Notes: generated by a model from the sequence alone, not told the origin. Shown: positions 28,173 to 38,309, counted from the stretch's first letter. The stretch: DNA of 64,000 nt from Candidatus Gastranaerophilales bacterium (GCA_944326605.1 CALVEM010000007.1:1-64000), one strand, 5' to 3'. Made by a program: numbers and translations.

Positions 28173-28883
28173 ATGAGATATAAAAGAATATTACTTAAAA
28201 TAAGCGGAGAAGCATTACTTGGTGATCAGCAGTTTGGTATTGATCAGAAACCCGTTAAAATGATTGCAGAAGAAATTCAAAAGGCAAGGGAGTTAGGTGC
28301 TGAAATTGCCGTTGTTGTCGGCGGCGGAAATATCTTTAGAGGTATGAAGAATAGTGCTAAGCTCGGAATGGATCAAGCATCCGGCGATTACGTAGGTATG
28401 CTGGCAACTGTAATGAATGCTATTGCTTTGCAAAGTGCATTAAATCAAATGAATATTCCATGCCGTGTTCAAAGTGCAATAACGATTAATCAGGTTGCGG
28501 AGCCTTATATAAGATACCGTGCAATCAGGCATCTTGAAAAGGGAAGGGTTGTAATATTTGCAGCGGGAACAGGCAACCCGTTTTTTACAACGGATACTGC
28601 GGCTGCCTTGAGAGCATCGGAAATTAATGCCGAGGCTATGTTAATGGCTAAAAACGGTGTTGACGGAGTTTATACAGATGACCCCAAAACTAATCCGGAG
28701 GCAAAAAAATTAGATAAAATGAATTATGACGATATTATTGTCAAGGGTTTGAAAGTTATGGATACATCAGCCTGTGCACTGTGTAAACAAAATAATATTC
28801 CGATTGTGGTATTTGACTTTGATGCAAGAAACGCAATCACTGATATTTTACAAGGTAAAGAAATCGGAACATATATAAATTAA
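28173..28883 (+). CDS. pyrH: UMP kinase
   Basis: 236 residues. Phosphorylates UMP to UDP with ATP. RILLKISGEALLGD, VVVGGGNIFRG, GNPFFTTDTAAALRA and GVYTDDPKTNPEAKK are characteristic of the hexameric bacterial enzyme. AGAGG precedes the ATG. First gene of the very common cluster pyrH-frr-cdsA, here continued by rnc and rpe. Confidence 0.98.
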   Translation: MRYKRILLKISGEALLGDQQFGIDQKPVKMIAEEIQKARELGAEIAVVVGGGNIFRGMKNSAKLGMDQASGDYVGMLATVMNAIALQSALNQMNIPCRVQSAITINQVAEPYIRYRAIRHLEKGRVVIFAAGTGNPFFTTDTAAALRASEINAEAMLMAKNGVDGVYTDDPKTNPEAKKLDKMNYDDIIVKGLKVMDTSACALCKQNNIPIVVFDFDARNAITDILQGKEIGTYIN

Positions 28884-28899
28884 ATATAAGGAGAAAAAC

Positions 28900-29466
28900 A
28901 TGTCTGAGGCATTAGAAGAATTATTTTTATTTGGCGAAGAAAAAATGGAAAAAGCGATAGCTCAGCTTCACAGAGAGTTTGGATCAATCAGATCCGGCAG
29001 GGCTAATCCTATGATTCTGGATAAAGTTCTTGTCGATTATTACGGAGCTCCGACACCTTTAAGACAGATGTCGCAAGTTACGGTTCAGGAAGGAACAACG
29101 CTTGTTATTACTCCTTATGATAAATCTATTTTAAAAGAAATTGAAAAAGCAATTATCAAGGCAGAAATCGGTATTACTCCGAACAGCGATGGTATTTGTA
29201 TAAGACTTGCTTTCCCGCCGTTAACGGAAGAAAGAAGACGTGAAACAGCTAAAGAAGTTAAAAAACTCGGTGAAGAAGCAAAAGTCGCAATCAGAAATAT
29301 CCGCCGTGATATGTCTGATGATTTAAAAAAACTTGAAAAAAGCGAAAATCTTCCGGAAGATACAGTAAAAGATAATCAGGACAAAATTCAAAAATTGACT
29401 GATAAATACACCGGTATTATTGACAAAGCTGTATCAGATAAAGAAAAAGAGGTTATGACCGTATAA
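28900..29466 (+). CDS. frr: Ribosome recycling factor
   Basis: 188 residues, normal size. Splits post-termination ribosomes with EF-G. Conserved parts: HREFGSIRSGRANPMILDKV, YYGAPTPLRQMSQVTV and FPPLTEERRRETAKEVKKLG. Strong AAGGAG RBS. The stop shares a base with the cdsA start (TAATG). Confidence 0.98.
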   Translation: MSEALEELFLFGEEKMEKAIAQLHREFGSIRSGRANPMILDKVLVDYYGAPTPLRQMSQVTVQEGTTLVITPYDKSILKEIEKAIIKAEIGITPNSDGICIRLAFPPLTEERRRETAKEVKKLGEEAKVAIRNIRRDMSDDLKKLEKSENLPEDTVKDNQDKIQKLTDKYTGIIDKAVSDKEKEVMTV

Positions 29467-30341
29467 TGGAAGAAACTAAAGGCTTGAATAAAAACGCTAC
29501 AAGAATGCTTACAGGCTTTATTATGGGCACGATAGCAATGGGCTGTATTATGCTCGGCGGTGTTGCTTTGTTGATATTGCTTGTATTTGTAATCTATTTT
29601 GCATCAAAAGAGTATGTAAAAATTCTTGAGCATAAAGGGTTTTATCCAAGCCTTAAAATTATTCTTGCCTCGGAAGCTCTGCTTGCAATAATAACTTATT
29701 TTGACAGAACCCAGTATGTTGCTCTTGCTCTTACTTTATGTACTTTTGCGGCTTTTATGTGGGTGTTATTCAGAGGACGGCAGCCGTACATTGCCAATGT
29801 AGCGACAACAATTCTAGGCTTTGTTTATTGCGGTTATTTCCCTTTGCATCTGCAGCTTTTAAGAGATATTAGTTCTGAGCAGTTTCATGACGGTTTAGGG
29901 TTTGTTGTTATGATGTTTGTCGCAATTATGATGACAGATATCGGCTGCTATTACGCAGGTACAAGGTTCGGAAAACATAAATTAGCACCTGTTGTCAGCC
30001 CGAACAAAACAATCGAAGGTTCAATCGGCGGTGCAATATCAGCCGTAATCGGCGCTTGTATTATAGGTTTATTTATAAATTACTTTTTTGTCGAAATCCC
30101 TTGGTATATTCCTGTATTAACAGGTTTAATATGTACAATATTTGCGCAAATAGGAGATTTGTGCGAATCTTTAATTAAACGTGATGCAGGTGTGAAAGAT
30201 TCCGGTAATTCGCTGCCGGGGCATGGCGGTTTTCTGGACAGATCAGACAGTTTTATTTTTACTATTCCGGTAATGTATTATTTCTGTAAATATTTTGTTT
30301 TTTCGCATGATATTATAAATTATTTTAAAGGTTTGTTTTAG
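29466..30341 (+). CDS. cdsA: Phosphatidate cytidylyltransferase
   Basis: 291 residues, polytopic membrane protein making CDP-diacylglycerol for phospholipid synthesis. The CDS signature is LIKRDAGVKDSGNSLPGHGG followed by FLDRSDS near the C terminus; ISPNKTIEGSIGG-like VVSPNKTIEGSIGG precedes it. Seven to eight hydrophobic segments. Overlaps frr by one base and abuts rnc. Confidence 0.97.
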   Translation: MEETKGLNKNATRMLTGFIMGTIAMGCIMLGGVALLILLVFVIYFASKEYVKILEHKGFYPSLKIILASEALLAIITYFDRTQYVALALTLCTFAAFMWVLFRGRQPYIANVATTILGFVYCGYFPLHLQLLRDISSEQFHDGLGFVVMMFVAIMMTDIGCYYAGTRFGKHKLAPVVSPNKTIEGSIGGAISAVIGACIIGLFINYFFVEIPWYIPVLTGLICTIFAQIGDLCESLIKRDAGVKDSGNSLPGHGGFLDRSDSFIFTIPVMYYFCKYFVFSHDIINYFKGLF

Positions 30342-31025
30342 ATGAAGGAACTTGAAGAAATTTTCGGAATAGAGATTGATAACCCTGATTTTTTTACACA
30401 GGCGTTGACACATCCTTCATATACAAAAGAAAAGGATTTGCCGTATACTCAAAATTATGAGCGTCTGGAGTTTCTCGGTGATGCTGTGTTAAAACTTGTA
30501 GCATCAACAATTTTGTATAATCATTTCCCTGACTATGCGGAAGGAGACTTGTCAAAAATTCGTTCTATTGTTGTATCTGATAATACTTTATCTAAAATTG
30601 CCCATAATATAAATCTTTGTGACTTAATTATTGTTGCGCCGCATGAAGCAAAACAAGGAGTTGCACATATCGAATCAGTTTGTGCCTGTGCTTTTGAGGC
30701 TGTTTTAGGAGCTTATTATCTGGATAATAAGCTTGAAAAATTAATCCCTTTTTTAGAAAAAGTTTTACTGCCATATATTGAAGAAGTCGATAAAAATTTT
30801 GAAAAGTATAATGCAAAAGCGCTTTTTCAGGAATATACGCAGTCTGTAACAAAAGAAATTCCTGTTTATACGCTTGTAAATGAGACAGGACCTGCTCATA
30901 ACAAAACATTTGAAGTGGAAGTTTCGTATAAAGGTGAAGTTGTTGCATCAGGTACGGGAAAAACTAAAAAAGAAGCGGAGCAGCATGCGGCATACGAAGC
31001 CTGTAAAATATTCGGAGTAATATAA
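30342..31025 (+). CDS. rnc: Ribonuclease III
   Basis: 227 residues. Cleaves double-stranded RNA, including rRNA precursors. The RNase III signature is YERLEFLGDAVLKL (about 40-53) with downstream YPEGDLSKIRS-like YAEGDLSKIRSIVV and AFEAVLGAYYLD. A double-stranded RNA binding domain fills the C terminus (NAKALFQEYTQS, GTGKTKKEAEQHAAYEA). The start directly follows the cdsA stop. Confidence 0.97.
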   Translation: MKELEEIFGIEIDNPDFFTQALTHPSYTKEKDLPYTQNYERLEFLGDAVLKLVASTILYNHFPDYAEGDLSKIRSIVVSDNTLSKIAHNINLCDLIIVAPHEAKQGVAHIESVCACAFEAVLGAYYLDNKLEKLIPFLEKVLLPYIEEVDKNFEKYNAKALFQEYTQSVTKEIPVYTLVNETGPAHNKTFEVEVSYKGEVVASGTGKTKKEAEQHAAYEACKIFGVI

Positions 31026-31026
31026 A

Positions 31027-31662
31027 ATGTCAAATATTATTTCACCGTCAATTTTATCTGCGGATTTTGCAAATCTTGAGCGTGAGATAAAACGTGTCGA
31101 AGATGCCGGTGTGCAGTGGCTTCATATAGATGTGATGGACGGGCATTTTGTACCTAATATTACAATCGGTGTGCCTGTAGTTGCATCAATCAGAAAAGTT
31201 ACAAAGTTATGTCTGGATGTGCATTTGATGATTGAAAATCCTGAGAAATATATTGAACCGTTTGTAATTGCAGGAGCTGACATTTTGACGTTTCACTATG
31301 AGGCGGCTAAAGATGTAAAAGAATTAATTAAATTAATAAAGTCTTATAACATAAAAGCCGGCATGTCTATAAAGCCTAAAACATCGCCTGATGTTGTTTT
31401 GCCTTACATGAATGATTTGGATCTTGTTCTAGTAATGACGGTTGAACCGGGATTCGGCGGCCAAAAATTTATGAAAGATTGTGCTGAAAAAATATCTTTA
31501 ATAAGAAAAAATGCGTCTGACAGCTTAATAATTCAGGTAGACGGCGGAATTAATGCTGAAACGGCAAGAATTTGCACCTCATTTGGCGCAAATTCTTTAG
31601 TTGCCGGTAATTATATTTACAAATCTGACGATATTGCATCAGCTGTTAAATCTTTATTCTAA
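31027..31662 (+). CDS. rpe: Ribulose-phosphate 3-epimerase
   Basis: 211 residues, TIM barrel of the pentose phosphate pathway, interconverting ribulose 5-phosphate and xylulose 5-phosphate. Conserved parts: ISPSILSADFANLEREI, HIDVMDGHFVPNITIG, DVHLMIENPE, MTVEPGFGGQKFM and QVDGGINAETA. Last gene of the pyrH cluster; its 3' end overlaps that of the convergent gene by nine bases. Confidence 0.97.
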   Translation: MSNIISPSILSADFANLEREIKRVEDAGVQWLHIDVMDGHFVPNITIGVPVVASIRKVTKLCLDVHLMIENPEKYIEPFVIAGADILTFHYEAAKDVKELIKLIKSYNIKAGMSIKPKTSPDVVLPYMNDLDLVLVMTVEPGFGGQKFMKDCAEKISLIRKNASDSLIIQVDGGINAETARICTSFGANSLVAGNYIYKSDDIASAVKSLF

Positions 31663-32163
31663 TCCGAGCCTTTGTCTGCGTTTTCTTATTTCTTCAGGAT
31701 CGGTCGTCACCTCGGTATCTGCAAGAGTTACTTCAACATCGGCTTCTTCCGGTTGTTCTGTTTCGGGCGCAGGTTCAAATGCGGCATTCCCCGGAGTAGG
31801 ATTCATGAATATATTTTCTTGTTCAGTTTCTTGTGTTCTTGCCGGATCCTGTACTGCATCAGGTTCTTCAGTAGCTGTCGGAGCTTCGGCATTTGCCGCT
31901 TCAGGACGAAATTCAGCCATTTCTTCCGGACTTAATCCCAATTTATCCAGAGCATCAAGACCAACATCACCATCAACCTGTTCATAGGTTATATCGTCAG
32001 GAATTTTTGCAAATGCTGCCATTTGCTGCGCCCAGGTCAGAATTTCTTCAGGAATTTCCTGCCCTCTGCTTTCTTCTCTTATAATTTCTTTAGCTGTTAA
32101 CTTTTTCCATCTTTCGAGGTCAACATTTTTTAGCGATGTATTCATATTAATCGGGTCTGCCAT
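31654..32163 (-). CDS. Acidic, largely disordered hypothetical protein
   Basis: 169 residues, no known family. The N-terminal 80 residues look helical (LERWKKLTAKEIIREES, EEILTWAQQMAAFAKI), the rest is rich in Glu, Pro, Ala and Thr (for example AEAPTATEEPDAVQDPA) and ends with a basic RKRRQRLGLE. ATG at 32163 has GGAG eight bases upstream. No signal peptide. It may be a scaffold or adaptor; no firm inference. Confidence 0.65.
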   Translation of the reverse strand: MADPINMNTSLKNVDLERWKKLTAKEIIREESRGQEIPEEILTWAQQMAAFAKIPDDITYEQVDGDVGLDALDKLGLSPEEMAEFRPEAANAEAPTATEEPDAVQDPARTQETEQENIFMNPTPGNAAFEPAPETEQPEEADVEVTLADTEVTTDPEEIRKRRQRLGLE

Positions 32164-32340
32164 TAATTTTCTCCTTTCTTATACAGTTTTATAAACGGCA
32201 TAATGTATTAAATTCTTTGGTAAATATAAAGTTTTGTAACGAATTTTATATAAATTGAATATAAAAAGTCAATATTTTTTTATAAAAATTTTTTATATAA
32301 GTACGAGAGCTAAATAAAGAAAAAGAGAGGTTTAAAAGTT

Positions 32341-32517
32341 ATGGCAAATACATTGTTATTTTCCAGCACAGTTTGTGATACATATAAACAGACATCAGAT
32401 GCGGTGAATTCTGTAGATTTAAACAGAAAACTTATAATTAAAAAAACTCTGGTTGACATGATGAGACAGTCATTCTTTCATGGTGCAAGCAGATTTGGAA
32501 CAAATTTTATTGCGTAA
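32341..32517 (+). CDS. 58-residue small protein
   Basis: ATG at 32341 with GAGAGG about nine bases upstream; reads MANTLLFSSTVCDTYKQTSD, then VNSVDLNRKLIIKKTLVDMM, RQSFFHGASRFGTNFIA and TAA. The composition is protein-like and the RBS is good. Followed by a hairpin at 32571. Family unknown. Confidence 0.5.
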   Translation: MANTLLFSSTVCDTYKQTSDAVNSVDLNRKLIIKKTLVDMMRQSFFHGASRFGTNFIA

Positions 32518-32570
32518 TCGTACGGAAAATCATAGGAAAGATAGGAAATTATTAAGGATAGGTTGGAATG

Positions 32571-32600
32571 AAAAAGACCGGTTATACAACCGGTCTTTTA
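32571..32600 (-). terminator. Bidirectional terminator
   Basis: AAAAGACCGGTT / AACCGGTCTTTT perfect 12-base stem, loop ATAC, between two convergent genes. Confidence 0.9.
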
Positions 32601-32604
32601 GTTT

Positions 32605-32802
32605 TTAAAAATGTTCATTTATTGTTTGTTGTGTTTCTTCTTTGTTTTGCTGATCTGCATCAAAAAATACTTTGATAGTTTTTTCCTGTTTCAGAGCATT
32701 GGTTGCTTCTTGATTTACTGTATCGTTTACTTTGTTCAAATCTACGTTAAAATAAATCCATGCTCCTGCTGCAATTAAAAGCAAAATAATAATCCATTTC
32801 AT
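32605..32802 (-). CDS. Small single-pass membrane protein
   Basis: 65 residues. Starts with a hydrophobic helix (KWIIILLLIAAGAWIYFNV) then a polar Gln/Lys/Asp-rich tail (FFDADQQNKEETQQTINEHF). AGGA precedes the ATG. Probably inner-membrane, tail outside or inside not determined. Confidence 0.7.
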   Translation of the reverse strand: MKWIIILLLIAAGAWIYFNVDLNKVNDTVNQEATNALKQEKTIKVFFDADQQNKEETQQTINEHF

Positions 32803-32892
32803 AAAAAATCCTCATTTTATATACTTCTTTATAAGTATATATTTATAACAGTATTTTTTTATCAGGTTAATGGTTGATTTTTTTATTTTGCC

Positions 32893-33465
32893 TTACAATT
32901 TCAATCCTGTAATCCAGTTTTTTATATCATTTTCTTTGGCAGAATTTTCGTACGATGTGTAGCCTTGAAGAACTTTTGCGTGCGGTGCCAGTTTTTGCAT
33001 ATCAATGTATGTTGTTGATTCTCCGCCGCCTCCGTGTGTGCAAAACGGTACAATAATTTTTCCTGTAAAATCGTTTTCTCTTAAAAATGTTTTGACAGGA
33101 CCTGCCATTGTGTACCACCAGACAGGAGTTCCGACAAATACTATATCATAATCTTTGACGTTTCCGTTATCTGCAAGTTCCGGGAAAAAATCACGTGCTT
33201 TTTCTTTGCTTGCCTGCTCCACTACAACATTATATTCTTTCGGATAAGGAGTTTTGGGTGTGATTTCAAAAATATCGCCGCCTGTAAGACGCTGAATTTT
33301 TTCGGCAACTGCTTTTGTATTGCCTGAAAGTGAATAATAAGCAACTAAAACTTTTTTGTCATTCATATTAACCTCCTTATTTTGATTGGCAAAAACTTTG
33401 TATACTCCAAAAGAGCATATAAGTGCAAAACATAAAACTATACCTGTAATTAATTTATAATTCAT
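32893..33465 (-). CDS. Flavodoxin-like protein with N-terminal membrane anchor/signal
   Basis: 190 residues. After a signal-like segment (ITGIVLCFALICSFGVYKVFA) comes a flavodoxin fold: VLVAYYSLSGNTKAVAEKI forms the FMN phosphate loop, DIVFVGTPVWWYTMAGPVKT the second flavin loop, VPFCTHGGGG the third. The closest group is the short Flavodoxin_4 type used in anaerobes for reduction reactions. An exported flavodoxin is unusual; cleavage after VFA would release it outside the inner membrane. The internal MNDKKVLVAYY could be an alternative cytoplasmic start, since AGGAGG-like TAAGGAGGTTAAT precedes that ATG (about position 33366). The cytoplasmic form is therefore a real possibility. Confidence 0.8.
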   Translation of the reverse strand: MNYKLITGIVLCFALICSFGVYKVFANQNKEVNMNDKKVLVAYYSLSGNTKAVAEKIQRLTGGDIFEITPKTPYPKEYNVVVEQASKEKARDFFPELADNGNVKDYDIVFVGTPVWWYTMAGPVKTFLRENDFTGKIIVPFCTHGGGGESTTYIDMQKLAPHAKVLQGYTSYENSAKENDIKNWITGLKL

Positions 33466-33534
33466 AAAACTTCTCCATAGTTTTATAATATATTATAATT
33501 TTACAACTTGATAGCAGCTCTCAGTCAAGAGTTT

Positions 33535-35049
33535 TTATAAATCAATTTCGGATTCTTTAATCGGAGCACCGATTACACGTTCAAGTTCTGCCGCATTTAT
33601 ATTGTAATTCAAAAGATTTGAGTAATAATCAAGCTGGGCATTAAGATAAGAATTTTCTGCATCTTTAAACTCTATAGCATCGCCGAGGCCTACCTGATAT
33701 CTTCTGAAAGCTTGATATTGCCGTTCTTTTGCCTGCTGGAGTGCGAGTTTTGAAACTCCTAAGCTGTCATGTGAATTTAAAAGACTTATGTATGCGCTTT
33801 TTACTTCAAGATAAACATTTTGCCTTTGCTGTTCATAGTCTGCTACTGCTTTTTTGTAGGTCGCATTTGCTTCATCAACCTGTTTTTTCAAAAGCATTAA
33901 GTTTAATGCCGTATAGTTAAGCTGAACTCCGAATTGATATCCGTAATCAGCATCAATCTGGCGTCCGCCCTGATTGTAGGAACCGAAAGCGCTGATATCT
34001 GGTGTGAATGCTCTTTTTGCACTGCGGACGTTCATTTCTGCAGCGTCCATTTGTTTTTTAGCGGAAAGCAGCGCCGGACGTGAAGCTTCTGCCGTTGCAA
34101 GAAGATCTTTAAAATTTACATCATATTTTTTAGTATTTAACTTGTCTTTTAAAATAACGTTTTCTAGTTCAGGAATACCAACGGAATTTGCAAGTTCCGC
34201 TGCGGCAAGCTCAAGCGTGTTTTTTGCTTTAATGAGGTTAACTTTTGCATTGCCGAGGTTGTATTCTGCGGTCGTAACGTCAATTTTTGCTTTTCTCCCG
34301 ATTTCATACTGGGCTTTTGCCTGTTTAAGCTGGAGTTCAAAGTCTTTTACGGTATCTTCATAAACTGTTTTTTGAATTTCCGCGAAAACAAGGTTATAGT
34401 ATGCAACTTTTACATTATAAATAACAAGCTCGATACTTGTTTCAGCGTCGTATCTTGATGCTTCAAATGTCCGTTTTGCAGAATCCGCAAACGCTTTTGT
34501 TTTGCCGAAATCAAAAAGCAGCATATTCGCAGATATTTGCGGCATATAATACATGTTGTATTTCTGGTTCATGTTGCGCATAAATGAGCTTGACATTGTC
34601 ATAAACATATCGTTTCTTGAGTAATTAACGCCGGCACTCAGGGTCGGAAAATAGTTTGACCACGCCTGACCTATTCTTGATTTATAGATTTCGGCATTGC
34701 TTATTGCTGACATAATTGTCGGATGATGGGTAATTGCAAGCTTTATACAATCAACAAGTGTTACCTCGCCGTTCATATCAGTATATTCAATTTTACTGTT
34801 TATGGTCGGGAACTTTGTTTCATACATGCCTTCTGCTTCTTTTGAAGTTTCCTGTTTTGTTTTGGCATTTTCCTTATTTTGTTTTTTCTGCCGCCTTAAA
34901 TTTATTTTTTTTGTCTTTTCAGGTTTTACAATATGGACTTCTTTATCTTTTTTTGCAACTTTATTCAGGGGAACCTCATCTGCAAAAGCATAATTCCCGA
35001 AGGTAAATATGAGCGAATACATTAAGAATAGATTTATAAACTTTTTCAT
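33535..35049 (-). CDS. tolC: TolC-family outer membrane efflux protein
   Basis: 504 residues. Signal peptide (LFLMYSLIFTFGNYAFA), a Lys-rich linker (30-75) longer than usual, then two OEP repeats: LVDCIKLAITHHPTIMSAIS and LNLMLLKKQVDEANATYKKA, with long helical coiled regions. Forms the trimeric outer membrane exit duct for the RND pump encoded upstream. Its ATG overlaps the pump gene by four bases, so adaptor, pump and duct form one operon. Presence of an outer membrane channel argues for a two-membrane cell. Confidence 0.93.
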   Translation of the reverse strand: MKKFINLFLMYSLIFTFGNYAFADEVPLNKVAKKDKEVHIVKPEKTKKINLRRQKKQNKENAKTKQETSKEAEGMYETKFPTINSKIEYTDMNGEVTLVDCIKLAITHHPTIMSAISNAEIYKSRIGQAWSNYFPTLSAGVNYSRNDMFMTMSSSFMRNMNQKYNMYYMPQISANMLLFDFGKTKAFADSAKRTFEASRYDAETSIELVIYNVKVAYYNLVFAEIQKTVYEDTVKDFELQLKQAKAQYEIGRKAKIDVTTAEYNLGNAKVNLIKAKNTLELAAAELANSVGIPELENVILKDKLNTKKYDVNFKDLLATAEASRPALLSAKKQMDAAEMNVRSAKRAFTPDISAFGSYNQGGRQIDADYGYQFGVQLNYTALNLMLLKKQVDEANATYKKAVADYEQQRQNVYLEVKSAYISLLNSHDSLGVSKLALQQAKERQYQAFRRYQVGLGDAIEFKDAENSYLNAQLDYYSNLLNYNINAAELERVIGAPIKESEIDL

Positions 35050-38000
35050 TTTTCAGCATACTCCAAATCTTTTTCGGTTATATCCTGTTGCGGGAATTTG
35101 TCAACAAATTCCTGAATAATTACGTAAAATGCAGGGGTTAATACGGCACCTATTGTTGCCGCTGCAACCATACCGCCAAATACCGTTGAACCGACGGATA
35201 TTCTTGAATTTGCTCCGGCTCCTGATGCAAAAAGCATAGGAAGAACACCGATAACGAATGCTAATTCCGTCATCATAATAGCTCTGAAACGTAGTTTTGC
35301 TGCTTTAACAGCGGCTTCTTTTACAGGCAATCCGTATCTTTCGTGTTCTTCTTTGGCAAATTCAACAATCAAAATGGACTGTTTTGCGGCAAGACCTATT
35401 AATGTAATCATCCCGACCTGTGAATATATGTCAAATGACTGGTTAATCATCATCTGGAATACCAGTGCTCCGAGTGCCGCGATCGGTGATATTAAAAGAA
35501 CCGCAACCGGTATTGTAAAGCTTTCATACAGAGCAACAAGGAACAAGTATACGAACACAAGCGCCATTGCAACAATAATAATAGTTTGTCCCGATGCTTC
35601 ACGTTCTTGAGCTGATGTTCCGGACCAGTCGAACGTTATATCTGACGGCAGAACTCTTCTTGCAACGCTTTCCATTGCGTTCATTGCATCACCGGAACTT
35701 TTGCCTGCAGCTTCCTGTCCCTGTATTTGAACGGACTTATAAAGGTTGTACCTTGTAATAGATGCCGTTCCTATTGTTTGTTTAAGTTTAACTATTGAGA
35801 GTATCGGAACCATTACGCCGTTTGTATTTTTTACATAAATTCCCGAAAGGTCAGATGCTGTGTTTCTGAAATCGCTTTCTGCCTGCATTTGAACCTTAAA
35901 TACCCTGTCATATTTGTTAAAGTCGTTTATATAATAAGTTCCGAGCATTGAGGCAAGTGTTGAATAAAGTTCCTGTAAGTCAACACTCTGTGCCATTGCT
36001 TTTTCATAATCAATTTCAAGCGTGTATTGCGGCACATTTGCCTGGAAGTTTGTGTATACGCTTGATAATGACGGATCCTGATTAGCTGCCTGAATAAGTT
36101 TATTTGCCCAGCTTTCAAGTTCCTGCGGGGTGTATTCGCCCTGTGAAAGCATCTGGAATTCAAACCCGCCGAGCATACTCATACCGCTGATTGCAGGAGG
36201 TGAAAATACTACAATTGAGGCTTCCTTGGTTTTAGATGCAATTGTTCTTATTCTGTTCAAAATAGCGGTATGAGAAAGATCTGTAGGGCGTCCTTCTATT
36301 TTCCTTTTTACCCAGTCGACAGGAGAAACTTTTCTGTCGGCGTAATCATCAAGTGATATAATGGCTGTTGCAGTATTTGTAGCGCCGTTTCCGCCGAAGA
36401 GCATAAGTCTTTTTTCGTCAACACCTTCAAGATTTCTTATCTGATCAACAAGACGCAGCCCTACTTCCTCTGTTCTTGAAAGCGATGCACCGTCAGGCAG
36501 TGTAATACTTGCAAGCAATACGCCCTGATCCTCGTCCGGAATAAATCCTGTCGGTACCATTTTAAATGACACTAGCGTCAGCAAAACAAGAGAAACGTAT
36601 AGAATTATCGTTTTCTTTTTGTCATGAACAAAAACATTAACGTATTCAATATAAAAATCTTCAGCCTTTGTAAAAAATTTGTTGAAATCTTCAATAACAA
36701 CAGACGTTTTGCGTTTAATTCTTTCAATTATATGGTCAACATGGATTAGAAATTCAGATTTATTTAAATTTTTATTTTTATGTTCTTTTTTACCGAGGAA
36801 ATGCGAACACATTGCGGGGGATAATGTCAGCGCACAAATGGCGGAAATAGCAATAGATACTGCAATACAAACAGCAAACTGCTTATACATAACACCTGTC
36901 ATGCCGCCCATAAATATAATAGGTACAAATACGGCCATCAAAACCAGTGCCATTGCAACAAGGGCTGAACCTACTTCTTCCATTGTCAATTGTGTTGCAA
37001 TGACGGCTGACTTACCCTCTTCAAGGTGCCGTTTTACGTTTTCTATAACAACAATAGCGTCGTCAACGACAACACCTACCGCAAGTACAAGTGCAAATAG
37101 AGATAATAGGTTTATACTCATATTAAGCGCTTTTAGGGCAATGAATGTACCGATAAGTGAAACCGGAATTGTTACGCAAGGCACAAGTGTTGCCATTGCA
37201 TCTCCCAAAAACAGGAATATAATTATTACAACAATTATACCTGTTAAAAGAATTGTAAATTCAACTTCTTTCATTGATTCATGTATGTAATCCGAGTCGT
37301 CTTTGATAATTTGAATTTGCAAACCGTTATCAAGTCTTGAATTTATTTCATTAAGTTTTTGTTTTACTGCTTTTGAAAGGTTTAAAATGTTGGCGTCAGA
37401 AAGCTGCGACACCATAATCAATGCGGCAGGTTTTCCGTTTACCGTACCGAGTGTGGTATATGAAGAAGAACCGAGTTCCACACGCGCTATATCTTTTAAT
37501 CTCACCTTGCTTCCGTCCATATTGGAGCGGATTATTATGTCTTCAAATTCTTTTACATCTGATAATCTGCCTTTTGATTTCAAGGTAAGCTGCAAAGCCT
37601 GCTCGTCATCTGTCGGACGGGCGCCTAAAGAACCTGCTGTTACCTGTGTATTTTGAGCAACAACTGCATTTTTTACATCGGTTGTTGAAATATTTAATCC
37701 TGCCATTTTTTGCGGATCAAGCCATATTCTCATTGAATAATCGCCTGATCCGAATACATCAATATCAGCAACGCCTTCTACACGTTTCAATTCATCTTTA
37801 ATATAAATTGAACCGTAGTTTGTCATATCAAGCTGCGACCAGTGACCGGATACAGGATAAATATTTAAAATAATAGCTCCTGATCCGGAGGTTCTGCTCA
37901 ATGCCGTAACACCTGTTCTTTGTACTTCTTCCGGTAATTGTGACAAAACCTGCTGAATTCTGTTTTGAACGTTCATCAAATTTACGTTTTTATCTGTTCC

Positions 38001-38309
38001 GACTTTAAAGTACATATTTAAAGAATATGAACCGTCATTTGAGGTTGATGACATATAAGATAGGTTTTCGACACCATTCAATTTGTTTTCGAGAACTGTT
38101 GCAATTGACGATTCTATAACTTCTGCGTTAGCACCTGTATATGATGCTGAAACCCTTACCTGCGGAGGAGTTACATCAGGATAATTCTCCTGCTTTAAGG
38201 TAGCCATTGAGATTAGCCCCATGATAACTATACATACAGATATTACAAGTGCAAATCTCGGTTTTCTTATAAAAAAGTACAGTTTATTTATATCAAAAGT
38301 TCTCTTCAT
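35046..38309 (-). CDS. RND-family multidrug efflux pump (HAE1/AcrB type)
   Basis: 1087 residues. Proton-driven inner membrane pump with 12 predicted helices: N-terminal helix about 18-36, then periplasmic porter loop, helices 2-6 around LAVGVVVDDAIVVIENV (essential Asp pair in helix 4), a second porter loop, and helices 8-12 with GMITLIGLAAKQSILIVEFA. FLPTGFIPDEDQG-like MVPTGFIPDEDQGVLL is conserved. Slightly longer than AcrB (about 1050), with an extended central loop around residues 500-550. Substrates unknown; drugs or bile acids are plausible for a gut organism. Confidence 0.95.
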   Translation of the reverse strand: MKRTFDINKLYFFIRKPRFALVISVCIVIMGLISMATLKQENYPDVTPPQVRVSASYTGANAEVIESSIATVLENKLNGVENLSYMSSTSNDGSYSLNMYFKVGTDKNVNLMNVQNRIQQVLSQLPEEVQRTGVTALSRTSGSGAIILNIYPVSGHWSQLDMTNYGSIYIKDELKRVEGVADIDVFGSGDYSMRIWLDPQKMAGLNISTTDVKNAVVAQNTQVTAGSLGARPTDDEQALQLTLKSKGRLSDVKEFEDIIIRSNMDGSKVRLKDIARVELGSSSYTTLGTVNGKPAALIMVSQLSDANILNLSKAVKQKLNEINSRLDNGLQIQIIKDDSDYIHESMKEVEFTILLTGIIVVIIIFLFLGDAMATLVPCVTIPVSLIGTFIALKALNMSINLLSLFALVLAVGVVVDDAIVVIENVKRHLEEGKSAVIATQLTMEEVGSALVAMALVLMAVFVPIIFMGGMTGVMYKQFAVCIAVSIAISAICALTLSPAMCSHFLGKKEHKNKNLNKSEFLIHVDHIIERIKRKTSVVIEDFNKFFTKAEDFYIEYVNVFVHDKKKTIILYVSLVLLTLVSFKMVPTGFIPDEDQGVLLASITLPDGASLSRTEEVGLRLVDQIRNLEGVDEKRLMLFGGNGATNTATAIISLDDYADRKVSPVDWVKRKIEGRPTDLSHTAILNRIRTIASKTKEASIVVFSPPAISGMSMLGGFEFQMLSQGEYTPQELESWANKLIQAANQDPSLSSVYTNFQANVPQYTLEIDYEKAMAQSVDLQELYSTLASMLGTYYINDFNKYDRVFKVQMQAESDFRNTASDLSGIYVKNTNGVMVPILSIVKLKQTIGTASITRYNLYKSVQIQGQEAAGKSSGDAMNAMESVARRVLPSDITFDWSGTSAQEREASGQTIIIVAMALVFVYLFLVALYESFTIPVAVLLISPIAALGALVFQMMINQSFDIYSQVGMITLIGLAAKQSILIVEFAKEEHERYGLPVKEAAVKAAKLRFRAIMMTELAFVIGVLPMLFASGAGANSRISVGSTVFGGMVAAATIGAVLTPAFYVIIQEFVDKFPQQDITEKDLEYAEK